DNA from: Flavobacterium pectinovorum | GTDB taxonomy: Bacteria; Bacteroidota; Bacteroidia; Flavobacteriales; Flavobacteriaceae | Assembly (NCBI RefSeq): GCF_900142715.1 | Contig: NZ_FRBX01000001.1 | Coordinates: 62,001-126,000, forward strand | DNA length: 64,000 nt | Direction: 5' to 3' | Shown here: piece by piece, positions 1 through 8,244 of the stretch | Numbering within the stretch: position 1 is the first letter of the stretch | How the letters are laid out: the number at the start of each line of letters is the position of its first letter | Notes under the pieces: generated by a model | The model's input: the letters and a program-made list of their open reading frames with translations, nothing else | Told to the model about the DNA's origin: nothing | Databases searched by the model: none | Translations under genes and position numbers: made by a program

Positions 1-2658
1 CGAGAAATCGATCAGGAAGGCCGAATCACCGGGTTCATTTACGACGAAAAAGGCAATAAAACAGGTACTGTTTACCCGGACGGCACAGAAGAAATGATGA
101 TTTATGATGACGAGAACCGCCCATCGATTGCCATTGATCCCGAAGGACAAAAGACCATTTATTTGTACCATGCCCAAAACCCGAACCAGCTAAAAACCAT
201 AATTGCACCGGACAAAACCAGTACCCATTTTACTTATAATGCTGACGGACTTTTAGCAACCGTTGCCAAGAATAATAACGAACTCGAACTGGTTTACGAC
301 GAGCAGTACAACCTTATTGAATGGCGTGAAAACGAAAAGAAACTAAAAACATGGGAGTATGACCATCGTGGTCGCGTACGGGCGATCTACACTCCAATGC
401 AAATGGCAGATTATTTTAGCTATGACGCTCTGGACAGAGTAAGGCAAATTGTAGAGAAAGACAGTAACGTAATACAGTTTAGCTACGATAGTTATGATGA
501 TGTAGTAGCCTTAAAAGACAATAAAAACAGCATTAAGTTTACCTACACACCATTAGGAAGCCTTTCTACAAGAGAGCAAAACGGCGTAAAAGTTCGTTTT
601 GACTACGATAAGATGGAACAGCTTGTTGGGATTAAAAACGAAGACCACGAAGCCTATTATTTTACAAGAAACAAAGCCGGATACATTGTAAAAGAAACTG
701 CTTTTGACGGTATCGAAAAAAAATACAGCCGCAACCTTGCCGGAGAAGTCACGCGAATAGACCACGGAGACGGAAAATATACCGAATACGAGCAGGATGC
801 CCTAGGGCGTATTACCAGGGCCGATTACCATGACGGTACCTGGGAAACCTATACCTACAATAAAAACGGACAACTGATAGAAGCCGTTAACCAAAATGTA
901 AGCATCTACTTTGAGCGAGATGCCGTTGGTCGCATCATAAAAGAAACCCAGAAACAACAGCTCGATGCCAATGAAAATGGTATAACCCTGACATCAACTT
1001 ACAATGTTTTAGGACAGCGTACCAATTTAAGCACCAGTCTTGGCGCAGATATAAACACGCATTACAACCAAAAAGGAGAACTTGAGCGTATAGAAGCGCA
1101 AAGTAACGAACTTAAGGAACAGCACCAGGCTTGGGAAACTACCCTGAAACGTGACGAATCAGGGCGTGAAATAGAGCGTTTTGCCACAGGCGGGCTTCAC
1201 ATAAAAACCAGCTATAACAACAGCGGCAAGCAAAAAGAACAGGAAGTATTTGCCAATGGCAAACGCACCGGAGCGCGTTTTTATAACTGGGACACCAACC
1301 AGCAATTAAGAAGCGCGGTAAACCAAATGACCCAAAGTTTGACCTATTTTGATTATGACGATTTTGGAAACCTTGCCAAAGCCAGTTATGATGGAAAAGA
1401 AGAGCTGTACAAAACCCCTGATGCAGTGGGTAATTTATACAAAACTGCTGACCGCAGTGACCGTAAATACGGCAAAGGCGGGAAGCTGCTGAAAGACGAA
1501 AAATATTATTACAAATACGATAAGCTGGGGAATTTAATACACAAAAGCCCCCGTGATATTACCCAACCGCTTGTTTTTGAAAAAGCAACAAACTTCTTTG
1601 ATAAACTTCTAGGTAATAAAGCCGAAGAAGCAAGTTTACAAGAAGAACATGAGCAGTGGCAGGACGGAGATACCGCATATACCTGGCTCGCAAACGGAAT
1701 GCTCGAAAGCGTAACCAACCCGGATGGAAAAGTAGTAAGTTTTGAATACGATGCACTTGGAAGACGTACGGCAAAAATTGCAAACAAAGAAATAAATCGT
1801 TATGTTTGGGATGGAAATGTTCTTATTCATGAGTGGAAATATGATTTAAAAGAGAGACCAAAACTTATCGTTAGTGATGATGATTTGGTTTACGATAAAC
1901 CTGAGCCAATTGAAAATTTAGTTACTTGGGTGTATGAAGGTGGAAGTTTTGTGCCAAGTGCTAAGATTGTTGGCAACAACAAATTTTCTATCATTAATGA
2001 TTATATTGGCAGACCAATCCAAGCATATAGTGAATCGGGAGAGCTAGTTTGGGAAACTGATCATGATATTTATGGTGATTTAAGAAATCTAAAAGGCGAT
2101 AGAAGTTTTATACCTTTTAGGCAGCTGGGGCAGTATGAGGACATTGAAACATCATTATACTATAATCGTTTCAGATATTATAATCCTGATAATGGAATGT
2201 ATTTGAGTAAAGATAGAAAAGACTTAAAAGGTAATAATCCAAATCCCTACGCTTATGTCTTTGATTCGAACTCTCAATTTGATCTTTTCGGGTTAGATAT
2301 TTTTTATCAATTATTTAACAATGGTAAGATGGTCTATGAAGGGATTACAGAAAGAGATGTACAAGAAAGATTAACAGAACATGCCCGAGATGGGAAAAAT
2401 TTCAATGAAGTTAAATATCTTGATGATTTAGATGGAAGGGTAGGTTCTAGAGATGTAGAAGGGTCTTCTTTACATCATAATAAAAATAATGCAGGTCAAC
2501 TTAATAAAAGACGACTAGATGGAGGATTTTATCATTCGTATGATCCTGACAACCTGAAACCAGGCAGGAAATTTTTTAGTAAAGAAGAAATAGATGCAAA
2601 AATGAAGAATGCAAAAGTTGTTGATGTAGATGCAAAAGGTAAAATAAAATGTCATTGA
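1..2658 (+). CDS. Rhs/YD-repeat polymorphic toxin with GIY-YIG-like C-terminal nuclease tip (5' partial)
   Basis: The reading frame is open to the left window edge, so the gene starts upstream. It consists of tandem YD repeats (for example YDALGRRTAKI) that in Rhs proteins form a shell around the toxin. The core closes with the conserved run [19 protein letters not shown] near base 2130. The usual DPxGL-type cleavage motif is degenerate here (SKDRKDLKG). The last ~115 residues after FGLD are the toxin tip. FYQLFNNGKMVYEG, then QERLTEH and a later Glu (RDVEG) match the order of the GIY-YIG/URI nuclease motifs (Y, Y-x-G, R, E), so a nuclease is inferred. Base composition turns markedly AT-rich from about 1,790, before the core ends. 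The stop is one base before the next gene. The Rhs assignment is firm, the nuclease fold likely. Confidence 0.93.
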   Translation, partial: REIDQEGRITGFIYDEKGNKTGTVYPDGTEEMMIYDDENRPSIAIDPEGQKTIYLYHAQNPNQLKTIIAPDKTSTHFTYNADGLLATVAKNNNELELVYDEQYNLIEWRENEKKLKTWEYDHRGRVRAIYTPMQMADYFSYDALDRVRQIVEKDSNVIQFSYDSYDDVVALKDNKNSIKFTYTPLGSLSTREQNGVKVRFDYDKMEQLVGIKNEDHEAYYFTRNKAGYIVKETAFDGIEKKYSRNLAGEVTRIDHGDGKYTEYEQDALGRITRADYHDGTWETYTYNKNGQLIEAVNQNVSIYFERDAVGRIIKETQKQQLDANENGITLTSTYNVLGQRTNLSTSLGADINTHYNQKGELERIEAQSNELKEQHQAWETTLKRDESGREIERFATGGLHIKTSYNNSGKQKEQEVFANGKRTGARFYNWDTNQQLRSAVNQMTQSLTYFDYDDFGNLAKASYDGKEELYKTPDAVGNLYKTADRSDRKYGKGGKLLKDEKYYYKYDKLGNLIHKSPRDITQPLVFEKATNFFDKLLGNKAEEASLQEEHEQWQDGDTAYTWLANGMLESVTNPDGKVVSFEYDALGRRTAKIANKEINRYVWDGNVLIHEWKYDLKERPKLIVSDDDLVYDKPEPIENLVTWVYEGGSFVPSAKIVGNNKFSIINDYIGRPIQAYSESGELVWETDHDIYGDLRNLKGDRSFIPFRQLGQYEDIETSLYYNRFRYYNPDNGMYLSKDRKDLKGNNPNPYAYVFDSNSQFDLFGLDIFYQLFNNGKMVYEGITERDVQERLTEHARDGKNFNEVKYLDDLDGRVGSRDVEGSSLHHNKNNAGQLNKRRLDGGFYHSYDPDNLKPGRKFFSKEEIDAKMKNAKVVDVDAKGKIKCH

Positions 2659-2659
2659 T

Positions 2660-3277
2660 ATGGAGAAAATAATAAGCACAAAAATAAAAAAACAATTAGA
2701 TATTATTTTAGAGTTAAAAGCTCAAATAGAGAATTGGAAATCCTATAATGAAGATGAACTTTTTCAAATAGTGAAGGAATTTGAGAAAAAACCAAGAGAT
2801 GAAGGATCATTCTGGTATGAAGAAGTTTTATCTGACAAAACACTAGCTTCTAACTTACTTGAAATTGCAAATAAATATCCAGAAAATACAAAAATGAATA
2901 TTTATATTGTGTCTGCATTAGGGAATATGATTAAAAGATACAAATTAGAGTCTTCTGAAGAAATCTTTAATTATTTTTTAAAAAAGACTCAAATAAAAGG
3001 AGTTGCTTTATATGTCTCATTTTTTTTACCATATTTACCTCAATTTGACAAATATGATAATAAATGGGAATATATTATGTCGATTAAAAAAATCACACCA
3101 TTAAAAGATGCAGAAATATCCTTTAGAGAAAGAATTGAATTCTTTTTGGATCAATTACCTATTATGTATGTACAAGAAACCATTACTTTTTTTGAACAAT
3201 GCATTATTGTTGCCAAAAGTGATTATTCAAAAAAAATGTATAAGGAATTAATTGAGAAATTAGAACAATTGAGCTGA
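2660..3277 (+). CDS. putative immunity protein (unnamed family, paralogue of 8245-8856)
   Basis: A 205-residue, mostly helical, soluble protein with no signal peptide. It starts one base after the Rhs toxin stop, the classical place for the cognate immunity gene. It is clearly related to the product at 8245-8856: both share patterns such as LSD..LA..LLEI..KY, MIKRY/MNKRY, LPQF....KW(E/D)YIMSI and a similar length. No named Imm family was recognised. The role, neutralising the GIY-YIG-like tip in the cytoplasm, is inferred from position only. Composition is AT-rich like the toxin tip and unlike the Rhs core. Confidence 0.8.
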   Translation: MEKIISTKIKKQLDIILELKAQIENWKSYNEDELFQIVKEFEKKPRDEGSFWYEEVLSDKTLASNLLEIANKYPENTKMNIYIVSALGNMIKRYKLESSEEIFNYFLKKTQIKGVALYVSFFLPYLPQFDKYDNKWEYIMSIKKITPLKDAEISFRERIEFFLDQLPIMYVQETITFFEQCIIVAKSDYSKKMYKELIEKLEQLS

Positions 3278-3325
3278 AAATTAGAAATAGTAAAAAATGA
3301 CGAACTTTTAAAGAATTAAAACAAT

Positions 3326-3676
3326 ATGAATATCAATAATTTTGAAAAAGTAATTTACCCTTTTTTTTGGGTAGAACATGATAAAAGTGTTTCGGTATGC
3401 TTAAATGTAGGAGAATATAAGACAGAAATTTTTGAGACAAGAGAAGATGAAGGGTTTGAAGGAAACGGATATGACTGGGCGTCATTGGCACAAGTTTTCT
3501 TGGAGGAGAAAAAACCTGAGTTTATCAATATAGTTAAGTTTGATCCAGAAGGGAGTATGTTTTGTGCCTACTCTTCTGATGCAGACGCTTTGAAAGCATT
3601 TATTATATCATTTAAAGAAGCTTGTGAAGATAAAATATTGATACTTGATTTGTTTTCAAGAGCAGAGTTAGATTAA
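3326..3676 (+). CDS. Imm51-like immunity protein
   Basis: A 116-residue cytoplasmic protein. The segment GNGYDWASLAQVFLEEK, followed by FDPEGSMFCAYSSD and FKEACEDKILILDLFSRAELD-type ending, fits my recollection of the Imm51 family that accompanies polymorphic toxins. It lies 48 bases after the preceding immunity-type gene and is followed by an intrinsic terminator, so the two probably belong to one transcript headed by the Rhs gene. No Imm51-associated toxin is present here, which suggests an accessory immunity gene kept from an earlier tip. Family call from memory of the pattern; no search was possible. Confidence 0.7.
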   Translation: MNINNFEKVIYPFFWVEHDKSVSVCLNVGEYKTEIFETREDEGFEGNGYDWASLAQVFLEEKKPEFINIVKFDPEGSMFCAYSSDADALKAFIISFKEACEDKILILDLFSRAELD

Positions 3677-3704
3677 TATAGTTTATATACTTAGTAATAA
3701 TAAA

Positions 3705-3742
3705 AGACTGCTTGAGAATTATTTTCGAGCGGTCTTTTTTTG
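3705..3742 (+). terminator. intrinsic terminator after the Imm51-like gene
   Basis: A stem of agactgcttga against tcgagcggtct, with G-U pairs, is followed by a run of seven T. It closes the Rhs-immunity transcript. Confidence 0.75.
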
Positions 3743-3805
3743 TTGATGTCAATTTGAGATAGAAATAGATATTAGACTTAAAAATGTGTAATAATAAATA
3801 AAATT

Positions 3806-4735
3806 ATGAAAATAGATTATCTTGAAATTGATGATTTAAAAAATAAATTGAATTCAATTTTAGAAAAAAGAATAATATTAATTGAGAAAGGATGTAGAAA
3901 AGAATTTTTAATTGCTTTAAATGAGCAAATTAGAAATAAAGAAATAAAATTGGTTTTAGTTTGTGATTATAATAAAACAGCAGAAAATTCTTTAATAAGA
4001 AACCTTGAAGTTTTAGAGTATTTAACTAATGTTAATGGGGTTGATGTATTATCTAATTCTTCAAAAGAATTAGAACAAATAAATAACGTTCAAAATATTA
4101 GTGACTTAAAAAGTTTTGCATTATTTGGATTTTATAATAAAAACATTAACATAGAGGTTTTAAACAAGTTTAAAAATTTAAAAATATTTGAAATTGAAGG
4201 ATTAAGTGATGGTAAGAAATATAAATTACTGGAGAATTTTAATCTTGAAAAATTAGCAATAGAAAAATTAGACCTGGCAAAAGTTGAAGTAAATCCAAAT
4301 TTAAAGCATCTAAAAATTTCCAAGGAACTGGTTAATGAAAAATTATTAGTTGAAAAATATCCAAATATTGTTAATGTTGAACTTGTTAACTGTAAAAAAA
4401 TCATAGACTTTTCTTTTCTGACAGATTTAACACACTTGCAAACTATAATAATAAACAATACTAACATTGAAGTTTTTCCTGAAGTAAGTAGTAATGTTAC
4501 TAAGATACAACTGCTAACAAACAAAAAATTAAAAGATATCGAAATGATTTTTAAATTGAGTAATTTAAGTAAAATTGCTATTACAGATTCTTCTGTAAAT
4601 TTTGAAGATATAATTAAGTTATCTAAATTAAATTTCATCAATTTTTATTTTAGAAGTAAATCAAGAACAGAAAATGATGCTTTTGAAAAAATTGCCATTG
4701 AAAGAGATTTTTGTAATAATTTAGCTAATTGGTAG
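3806..4735 (+). CDS. leucine-rich-repeat protein, putative orphan immunity protein
   Basis: A 309-residue, very AT-rich gene for a soluble protein. Irregular leucine-rich repeats of about 20-23 residues run through most of it (for example LKNLKIFEIEGL, LTHLQTIIINNTNIEVF, LSNLSKIAITDSS). There is no signal peptide or membrane segment. Two more LRR genes of similar type occur at 7209 and 9159, each directly after a toxin tip or tip relic, so this one is probably also an immunity-type protein. It is bounded by terminators on both sides and stands as a separate cassette. Short frames just upstream (DLKMCNNK before a stop near 3,800) might be a worn toxin end, but that is weak. Function unproven. 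Confidence 0.7.
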   Translation: MKIDYLEIDDLKNKLNSILEKRIILIEKGCRKEFLIALNEQIRNKEIKLVLVCDYNKTAENSLIRNLEVLEYLTNVNGVDVLSNSSKELEQINNVQNISDLKSFALFGFYNKNINIEVLNKFKNLKIFEIEGLSDGKKYKLLENFNLEKLAIEKLDLAKVEVNPNLKHLKISKELVNEKLLVEKYPNIVNVELVNCKKIIDFSFLTDLTHLQTIIINNTNIEVFPEVSSNVTKIQLLTNKKLKDIEMIFKLSNLSKIAITDSSVNFEDIIKLSKLNFINFYFRSKSRTENDAFEKIAIERDFCNNLANW

Positions 4736-4765
4736 AGGAAATTAGGTAAACTATATTAAGCTGAT

Positions 4766-4810
4766 TAAAACAAAACAGGCAACTTTTTTAGTTGCCTGTT
4801 TTGTTTTATA
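4766..4810 (+). terminator. intrinsic terminator after the LRR gene
   Basis: An 11-bp perfect stem (aacaggcaact / agttgcctgtt) with flanking A and T runs follows the 3806-4735 gene. Confidence 0.85.
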
Positions 4811-5075
4811 AATATTTTGCAATAGATTAAATTAGTAAAATCAAAGTCTATTTTTCTTGTTTTAAATAGTATTTTTATTACATTTATGATTGTATTGTTC
4901 ATAATGCACAAGGCTTATAGTGAAAGGGGAAATGTGATATGGAAACGGATTATGATATTAAACAAAGTTATCTCTAAAGGAAAAGAAAGACTAAGTCTTA
5001 CGATAAAAAACTAAGTGAATTACCGCACTTCAAGAATTGGGTTTGACAAAAAAATAAAGGTTGTAAATAATTATT
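4811..5075 (+). other. AT-rich spacer with possible decayed coding fragments
   Basis: No intact gene was found. Short open frames overlap here. One ends in KLSELPHFKNWV and a stop at about 5,045, which reads like a real protein C-terminus but is closed upstream near 4,977. It may be a relic of the toxin tip that once preceded the next gene. No promoter was recognised. Confidence 0.3.
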
Positions 5076-5825
5076 ATGCAAGAAGAGTTAGAAAATATCC
5101 ACGATACTTGGATTGATAAATTGTTTGAAGAATACAAACAATGTGTTAAAGAAAAGGTTATTGAATCTTTTATAAGAAGTTTTAGCTCCAATAAGCATGA
5201 TCTGAGATCAGCTTTACCAGTTTTTGCAATAATGCAAACATTCCCTAATCATAAATTTGTTTTAAGGGAAAATCAAGATTTAAAAAGAGAATCTCCATGT
5301 GGAATTTGTTCAACAGCTTATGGTTATCCTAAAGAACTTGAAGAAGAAGATGTAGAAATACTAAATATGTCTGTAAATACAGGGGGATTAATAGGTCATC
5401 GACTGACTAGTTATTTCTATTATTTGCATTATTTTAACAAAAAAAAAGAAAAAGAAAATATAAAGATTAATGGCGAAGATATTCGAATTTTTTCTGAAAT
5501 AATTGATATTATACTTAAAGCAGAAGAAGGTGATACCTTAAAAAAAGAAGTTCAGAAAAACATAGGGAAAATTAAGGGCTTTAAGACAACAATAGAAGAC
5601 CGAAAAGTTTTACTAGAAACTTTAGGGTACTGTAGTATTTTGGAGACTGAAAAATACAAAGGCTTATTAGAAGAATATACTAATCTTGCTGTTGCCCCAA
5701 GAAAAACCCATAGTTCTGATTGGAATTACCCTGTAGATTTCTGGCTTGGTAAAGATGGTATTAATAAAGAGGCTTTTAAGTTTTGGTTTGGAGATTATAA
5801 AGAATTAGAAAAGTATTGGAAATAA
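5076..5825 (+). CDS. uncharacterised protein, possible immunity protein
   Basis: I do not recognise this family. The 249-residue protein has no signal peptide or membrane helix. It contains a small cysteine motif (SPCGICSTAYGYP, about residues 74-86), a charged helical middle (KKKEKENIKI, LKKEVQKNIGKI) and a Trp/Phe-rich end (DWNYPVDFWLGKDG, FKFWFGDYKELEKYW). Its place among immunity genes, its AT-rich composition and the possible toxin relic just upstream suggest an immunity role. The Cys pair could bind a metal, but a CxxC alone is not enough to say so. The 5876 gene follows after 50 bases. Confidence 0.6.
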   Translation: MQEELENIHDTWIDKLFEEYKQCVKEKVIESFIRSFSSNKHDLRSALPVFAIMQTFPNHKFVLRENQDLKRESPCGICSTAYGYPKELEEEDVEILNMSVNTGGLIGHRLTSYFYYLHYFNKKKEKENIKINGEDIRIFSEIIDIILKAEEGDTLKKEVQKNIGKIKGFKTTIEDRKVLLETLGYCSILETEKYKGLLEEYTNLAVAPRKTHSSDWNYPVDFWLGKDGINKEAFKFWFGDYKELEKYWK

Positions 5826-5875
5826 ATCATCCATTAGATGTTTTTTAGTAATTAAAATAAATTTGATTATGTCAT

Positions 5876-6571
5876 ATGTCAAAAAGAGCAACACCTTGGA
5901 AAGAAGGTAAAATTATTAGTATAGAAACAAGAAAAGGCATATTTGTATTGGCTCAAATGTTAAAAGAACCTTATATAAGGTTTTATAAAGCCTTTAGAGA
6001 AGATGAGAATTGGGGGAAAGTTGATACAAGTATTTTTGATACATTAACTGTAACTGCTGTAATAGCACAATTTCTAAAATCTAGTAATATATCAATAATA
6101 AAAGAAGCAATACCTGATACTAAAAGAGAAGATTCAGATACTTGGATAAAGCAAAATAGTGGATTCAGGAAGGTTAAAACATGGACTGGAACAGAAAATG
6201 AATTAGAATTTACGATAATAGGGGAGGAATCAGGAGGTAGTTTAGTTAAAAAAAATTTATGGTGGTCACCAACACATGGTAATCCCACAAGACCCCATCC
6301 AAGCGGTGTTATTGATTCTGTAATATTGGAGGATATACCATTAAATGCGAATGCTATTATTGATCAACATGATTTAACAAATTTAGCTGTTTATCCTTCA
6401 TTAAATGAGAGACTTTATTTATGTTATAAACTAGATAAAAATGTAGATCCTTATAAAGATTTAGTTTTCAATAGAGAAATCCCTGAAGAATATAGCGTAG
6501 CGATAGATATTTTGTCAGCAGGAGGTAATGCTGAAAAAAAAGAAACTATATTAAATACTTATTTTAGATAA
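5876..6571 (+). CDS. Imm26-like immunity protein (tentative)
   Basis: A 231-residue soluble protein. The N-terminus (WKEGKIISIETRKGIFVLAQML, read in two parts as WKEGKIISIET and KGIFVLAQML) resembles the opening beta-strands of Imm26-type immunity proteins, in which a G-x-hydrophobic strand leads into a KG.F..AQ strand. The remainder has no motif I can name. It follows the 5076 gene in the same direction and ends just before a strong terminator, so the two may share a transcript. The three codons before the ATG read Leu-Cys-His, the same end found in the nearby toxins, which may be a scar of cassette exchange or chance. Confidence 0.5.
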   Translation: MSKRATPWKEGKIISIETRKGIFVLAQMLKEPYIRFYKAFREDENWGKVDTSIFDTLTVTAVIAQFLKSSNISIIKEAIPDTKREDSDTWIKQNSGFRKVKTWTGTENELEFTIIGEESGGSLVKKNLWWSPTHGNPTRPHPSGVIDSVILEDIPLNANAIIDQHDLTNLAVYPSLNERLYLCYKLDKNVDPYKDLVFNREIPEEYSVAIDILSAGGNAEKKETILNTYFR

Positions 6572-6607
6572 TTTAGTAAGCGCAAGCTTTTATAAGAGAA
6601 TAAAACA

Positions 6608-6642
6608 ACAAAACCCGCTAATTTAGCGGGTTTTGTTTAGTA
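6608..6642 (+). terminator. intrinsic terminator, copy 1 of a duplicated 35-bp sequence
   Basis: The stem is caaaacccgctaa against ttagcgggttttg. The identical 35-bp sequence recurs at 10694-10728. Here it separates the Imm26-like gene from the displaced Rhs tip. Confidence 0.85.
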
Positions 6643-6646
6643 TTAG

Positions 6647-6660
6647 ACACTTTAAAGTGT
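6647..6660. repeat. 14-bp perfect palindrome at the edge of the displaced Rhs tip
   Basis: The sequence acactttaaagtgt is self-complementary and lies 9 bases before the point where Rhs homology resumes. It could be an operator or an endpoint mark of the rearrangement. No factor is known. Confidence 0.4.
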
Positions 6661-6669
6661 TCGGTAGTT

Positions 6670-7194
6670 TTGTATGAGGATGTAGAGACAGGCTTATACT
6701 ATAACCGATTCAGATATTATAATCCTAAGTCAGGATTGTATTTATCGCAAGACCCAATTGGACTTTTAGGAGGTATAGCACTTTACGCATTTGTGCATAA
6801 TGCAAACTCTTGGGTTGATATATTTGGTTTACATGGAACTGGAGGAGCTTATCTCTTTGAATTAGAGAACGGCAAGAGATATGTAGGAAAAGGTGAAGCA
6901 CCAAGAATGGAACAATCTATTACACAAAGAACAGCTCAAGCAAAATCACCTGTAAGTGTAAAATCACATATAAGTACAGGAGGAGATAATGAGTTAGGAA
7001 AAATGGTTGAACATAAAATCATGAAAGATGAAGGTTTTGTGAAGGGTAGTGTTCCTGAGAATTATTTGAACAGTCATCTAAGTGGTCAGACAGCTTGGGA
7101 CTCAAATCCACATTTGCAACAGAAAGCAACGGATCTAGCAAATCAATTAAAAGCTGATTTTGATGCAAAAAAAGCAGCAATATTATGTCATTAA
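6670..7194 (+). pseudogene. displaced Rhs C-terminal tip with GIY-YIG-like nuclease domain
   Basis: Rhs homology starts abruptly at [19 protein letters not shown], the last core motif, and continues through [10 protein letters not shown] (the intact cleavage-type motif missing in the first gene) to FGLHG. No ATG is in frame before this; the only start-like codon is TTG at 6670, and no ribosome site is obvious. The tip then reads [20 protein letters not shown], with later Arg residues and MVEHKIM, again fitting GIY-YIG motif order with a Glu near the end. It differs strongly from the first toxin's tip. It is best read as a silent replacement cassette that can recombine through the conserved Rhs end. 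It is followed by an LRR gene after 14 bases. Confidence 0.8.
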
Positions 7195-7208
7195 CATTAA
7201 AATAAATC

Positions 7209-7886
7209 ATGACACAAGAAGAGAAATTTAAAGTTGATTATAGTGATGGTTCTCCTTTTAAGGGAATTAGGATTCTTTATAAATATTTAGAAGAAGGCAT
7301 AGAATATGCAAGAAAGAACAAAATAGAAGATGTTTGTATTTGGCAAGGTATGGATAGTGGTAAAAAAGAAATAAATTTTGATTTTTTAAAGGAATTATCG
7401 TTTATAAAAACCTTTCATTGCCTAGTTTTCCTCTCAAAAAAATCAAATATAGAAGGGCTTTATAATTTAATAAATCTTAAAGATTTTAGATGGGCTGTAG
7501 ATGATGATTTTACTATTGATTTTAATAGATTATCATCAATTGAAAAACTAAATATAACTTATAGTAAAAAACTAAAAAATTGGAATACTCTAAAATCTCT
7601 TAAAGAATTATATGTAAATAAAGCAGATGATTGTTTTTTTCTTTCAGGAATAGAAAGCTTAAAAAAAGTAAGATTTATCAAATGTAAATTTACATCTTTA
7701 AAAGGATTAGAAAGCTGTGTAAATATTAAAGAAATTGATATTCGATTTTGTCAAAATTTAGTTGAAATTACTTCAACTGTAACGCAACTTAAAAAATTAG
7801 AATATTTGGTTATCGATTCTTGTAAAAAATTGATAATTGATGAAGAATACCTGAAACAAACAATAAATCATGTAGGGGTAATCTAA
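7209..7886 (+). CDS. leucine-rich-repeat protein, putative immunity to the displaced tip
   Basis: A 225-residue soluble protein placed 14 bases after the displaced GIY-YIG-like tip, the position of a cognate immunity gene. The N-terminal part (LEEGIEYARKNKIEDVCIWQG) resembles that of the 9159 product (FQEGIEYAGQIGISQIQLRG), so the two are paralogues. The rest is irregular leucine-rich repeats (LKSLKELYVNKADD, LESLKKVRFIKC, LKKLEYLVIDSC). No signal peptide or membrane segment. LRR proteins are not among the immunity types I know to be typical for Rhs toxins, so the role is an inference from repeated gene order. Confidence 0.75.
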   Translation: MTQEEKFKVDYSDGSPFKGIRILYKYLEEGIEYARKNKIEDVCIWQGMDSGKKEINFDFLKELSFIKTFHCLVFLSKKSNIEGLYNLINLKDFRWAVDDDFTIDFNRLSSIEKLNITYSKKLKNWNTLKSLKELYVNKADDCFFLSGIESLKKVRFIKCKFTSLKGLESCVNIKEIDIRFCQNLVEITSTVTQLKKLEYLVIDSCKKLIIDEEYLKQTINHVGVI

Positions 7887-8176
7887 AATAATTTGTTTGT
7901 TTCTCGGAAAAAAATAAACTTTAGGATGATGTTTGTATTCCCATTAAACCTTGTGCACGTAAGTGCGAGAATAAAAACAAAAAAACCTCGCAATCTGCGA
8001 GGTTTTTTATGTCCTATTTTAGCATATACAGATCATTAACAGCTAGTTTTAGTTTTTATTAAATTTTAAGTTTGAGAAAAATAAAACTATAATTGATTTT
8101 AAAAGCAGAGCAATGTAAAGTAGAGGTGTTTTAAATAAGATTTAAAATTATGAATTAATATATATTTTAAACGTTG
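7887..8176 (+). other. intercassette spacer containing a terminator
   Basis: No gene is visible. The spacer holds the terminator at 7984-8010 and then very AT-rich sequence leading to a toxin C-terminal relic. Confidence 0.5.
7984..8010 (+). terminator. intrinsic terminator after the LRR gene
   Basis: Perfect 9-bp stem aacctcgca / tgcgaggtt, 3-base loop, then a T run. Confidence 0.85.
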
Positions 8177-8236
8177 ATGATTTATGCTAAAACTAGTGAT
8201 ATTAAAAACGGTAAAGTGAATATTCATTGCTATTAA
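8177..8236 (+). pseudogene. toxin C-terminal relic
   Basis: A 19-codon fragment reads MIYAKTSDIKNGKVNIHCY and stop. It resembles the end of the complete toxin (DVDAKGKIKCH) in having a glycine-lysine turn, a short beta-strand and a terminal Cys plus one residue. It ends 8 bases before the immunity-type gene at 8245, as expected for the remainder of a deleted tip. The frame is closed just upstream by TAA. Confidence 0.6.
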
Positions 8237-8244
8237 GGTTAAAA

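Noticed and set aside
3780..3805. Possible toxin end DLKMCNNK before the LRR gene
   Set aside because: It is too short, and the Cys is not in the penultimate position as in the other tips.
4132..4641. Long minus-strand open frame opposite the LRR gene
   Set aside because: It is an AT-rich mirror of the LRR coding strand, with low-complexity Phe/Leu/Ser content and no family resemblance or start signals.
8227..8244. TTG start for the immunity gene, six codons upstream
   Set aside because: It would overlap the stop of the toxin relic; the ATG at 8245 matches the start of its paralogue better.
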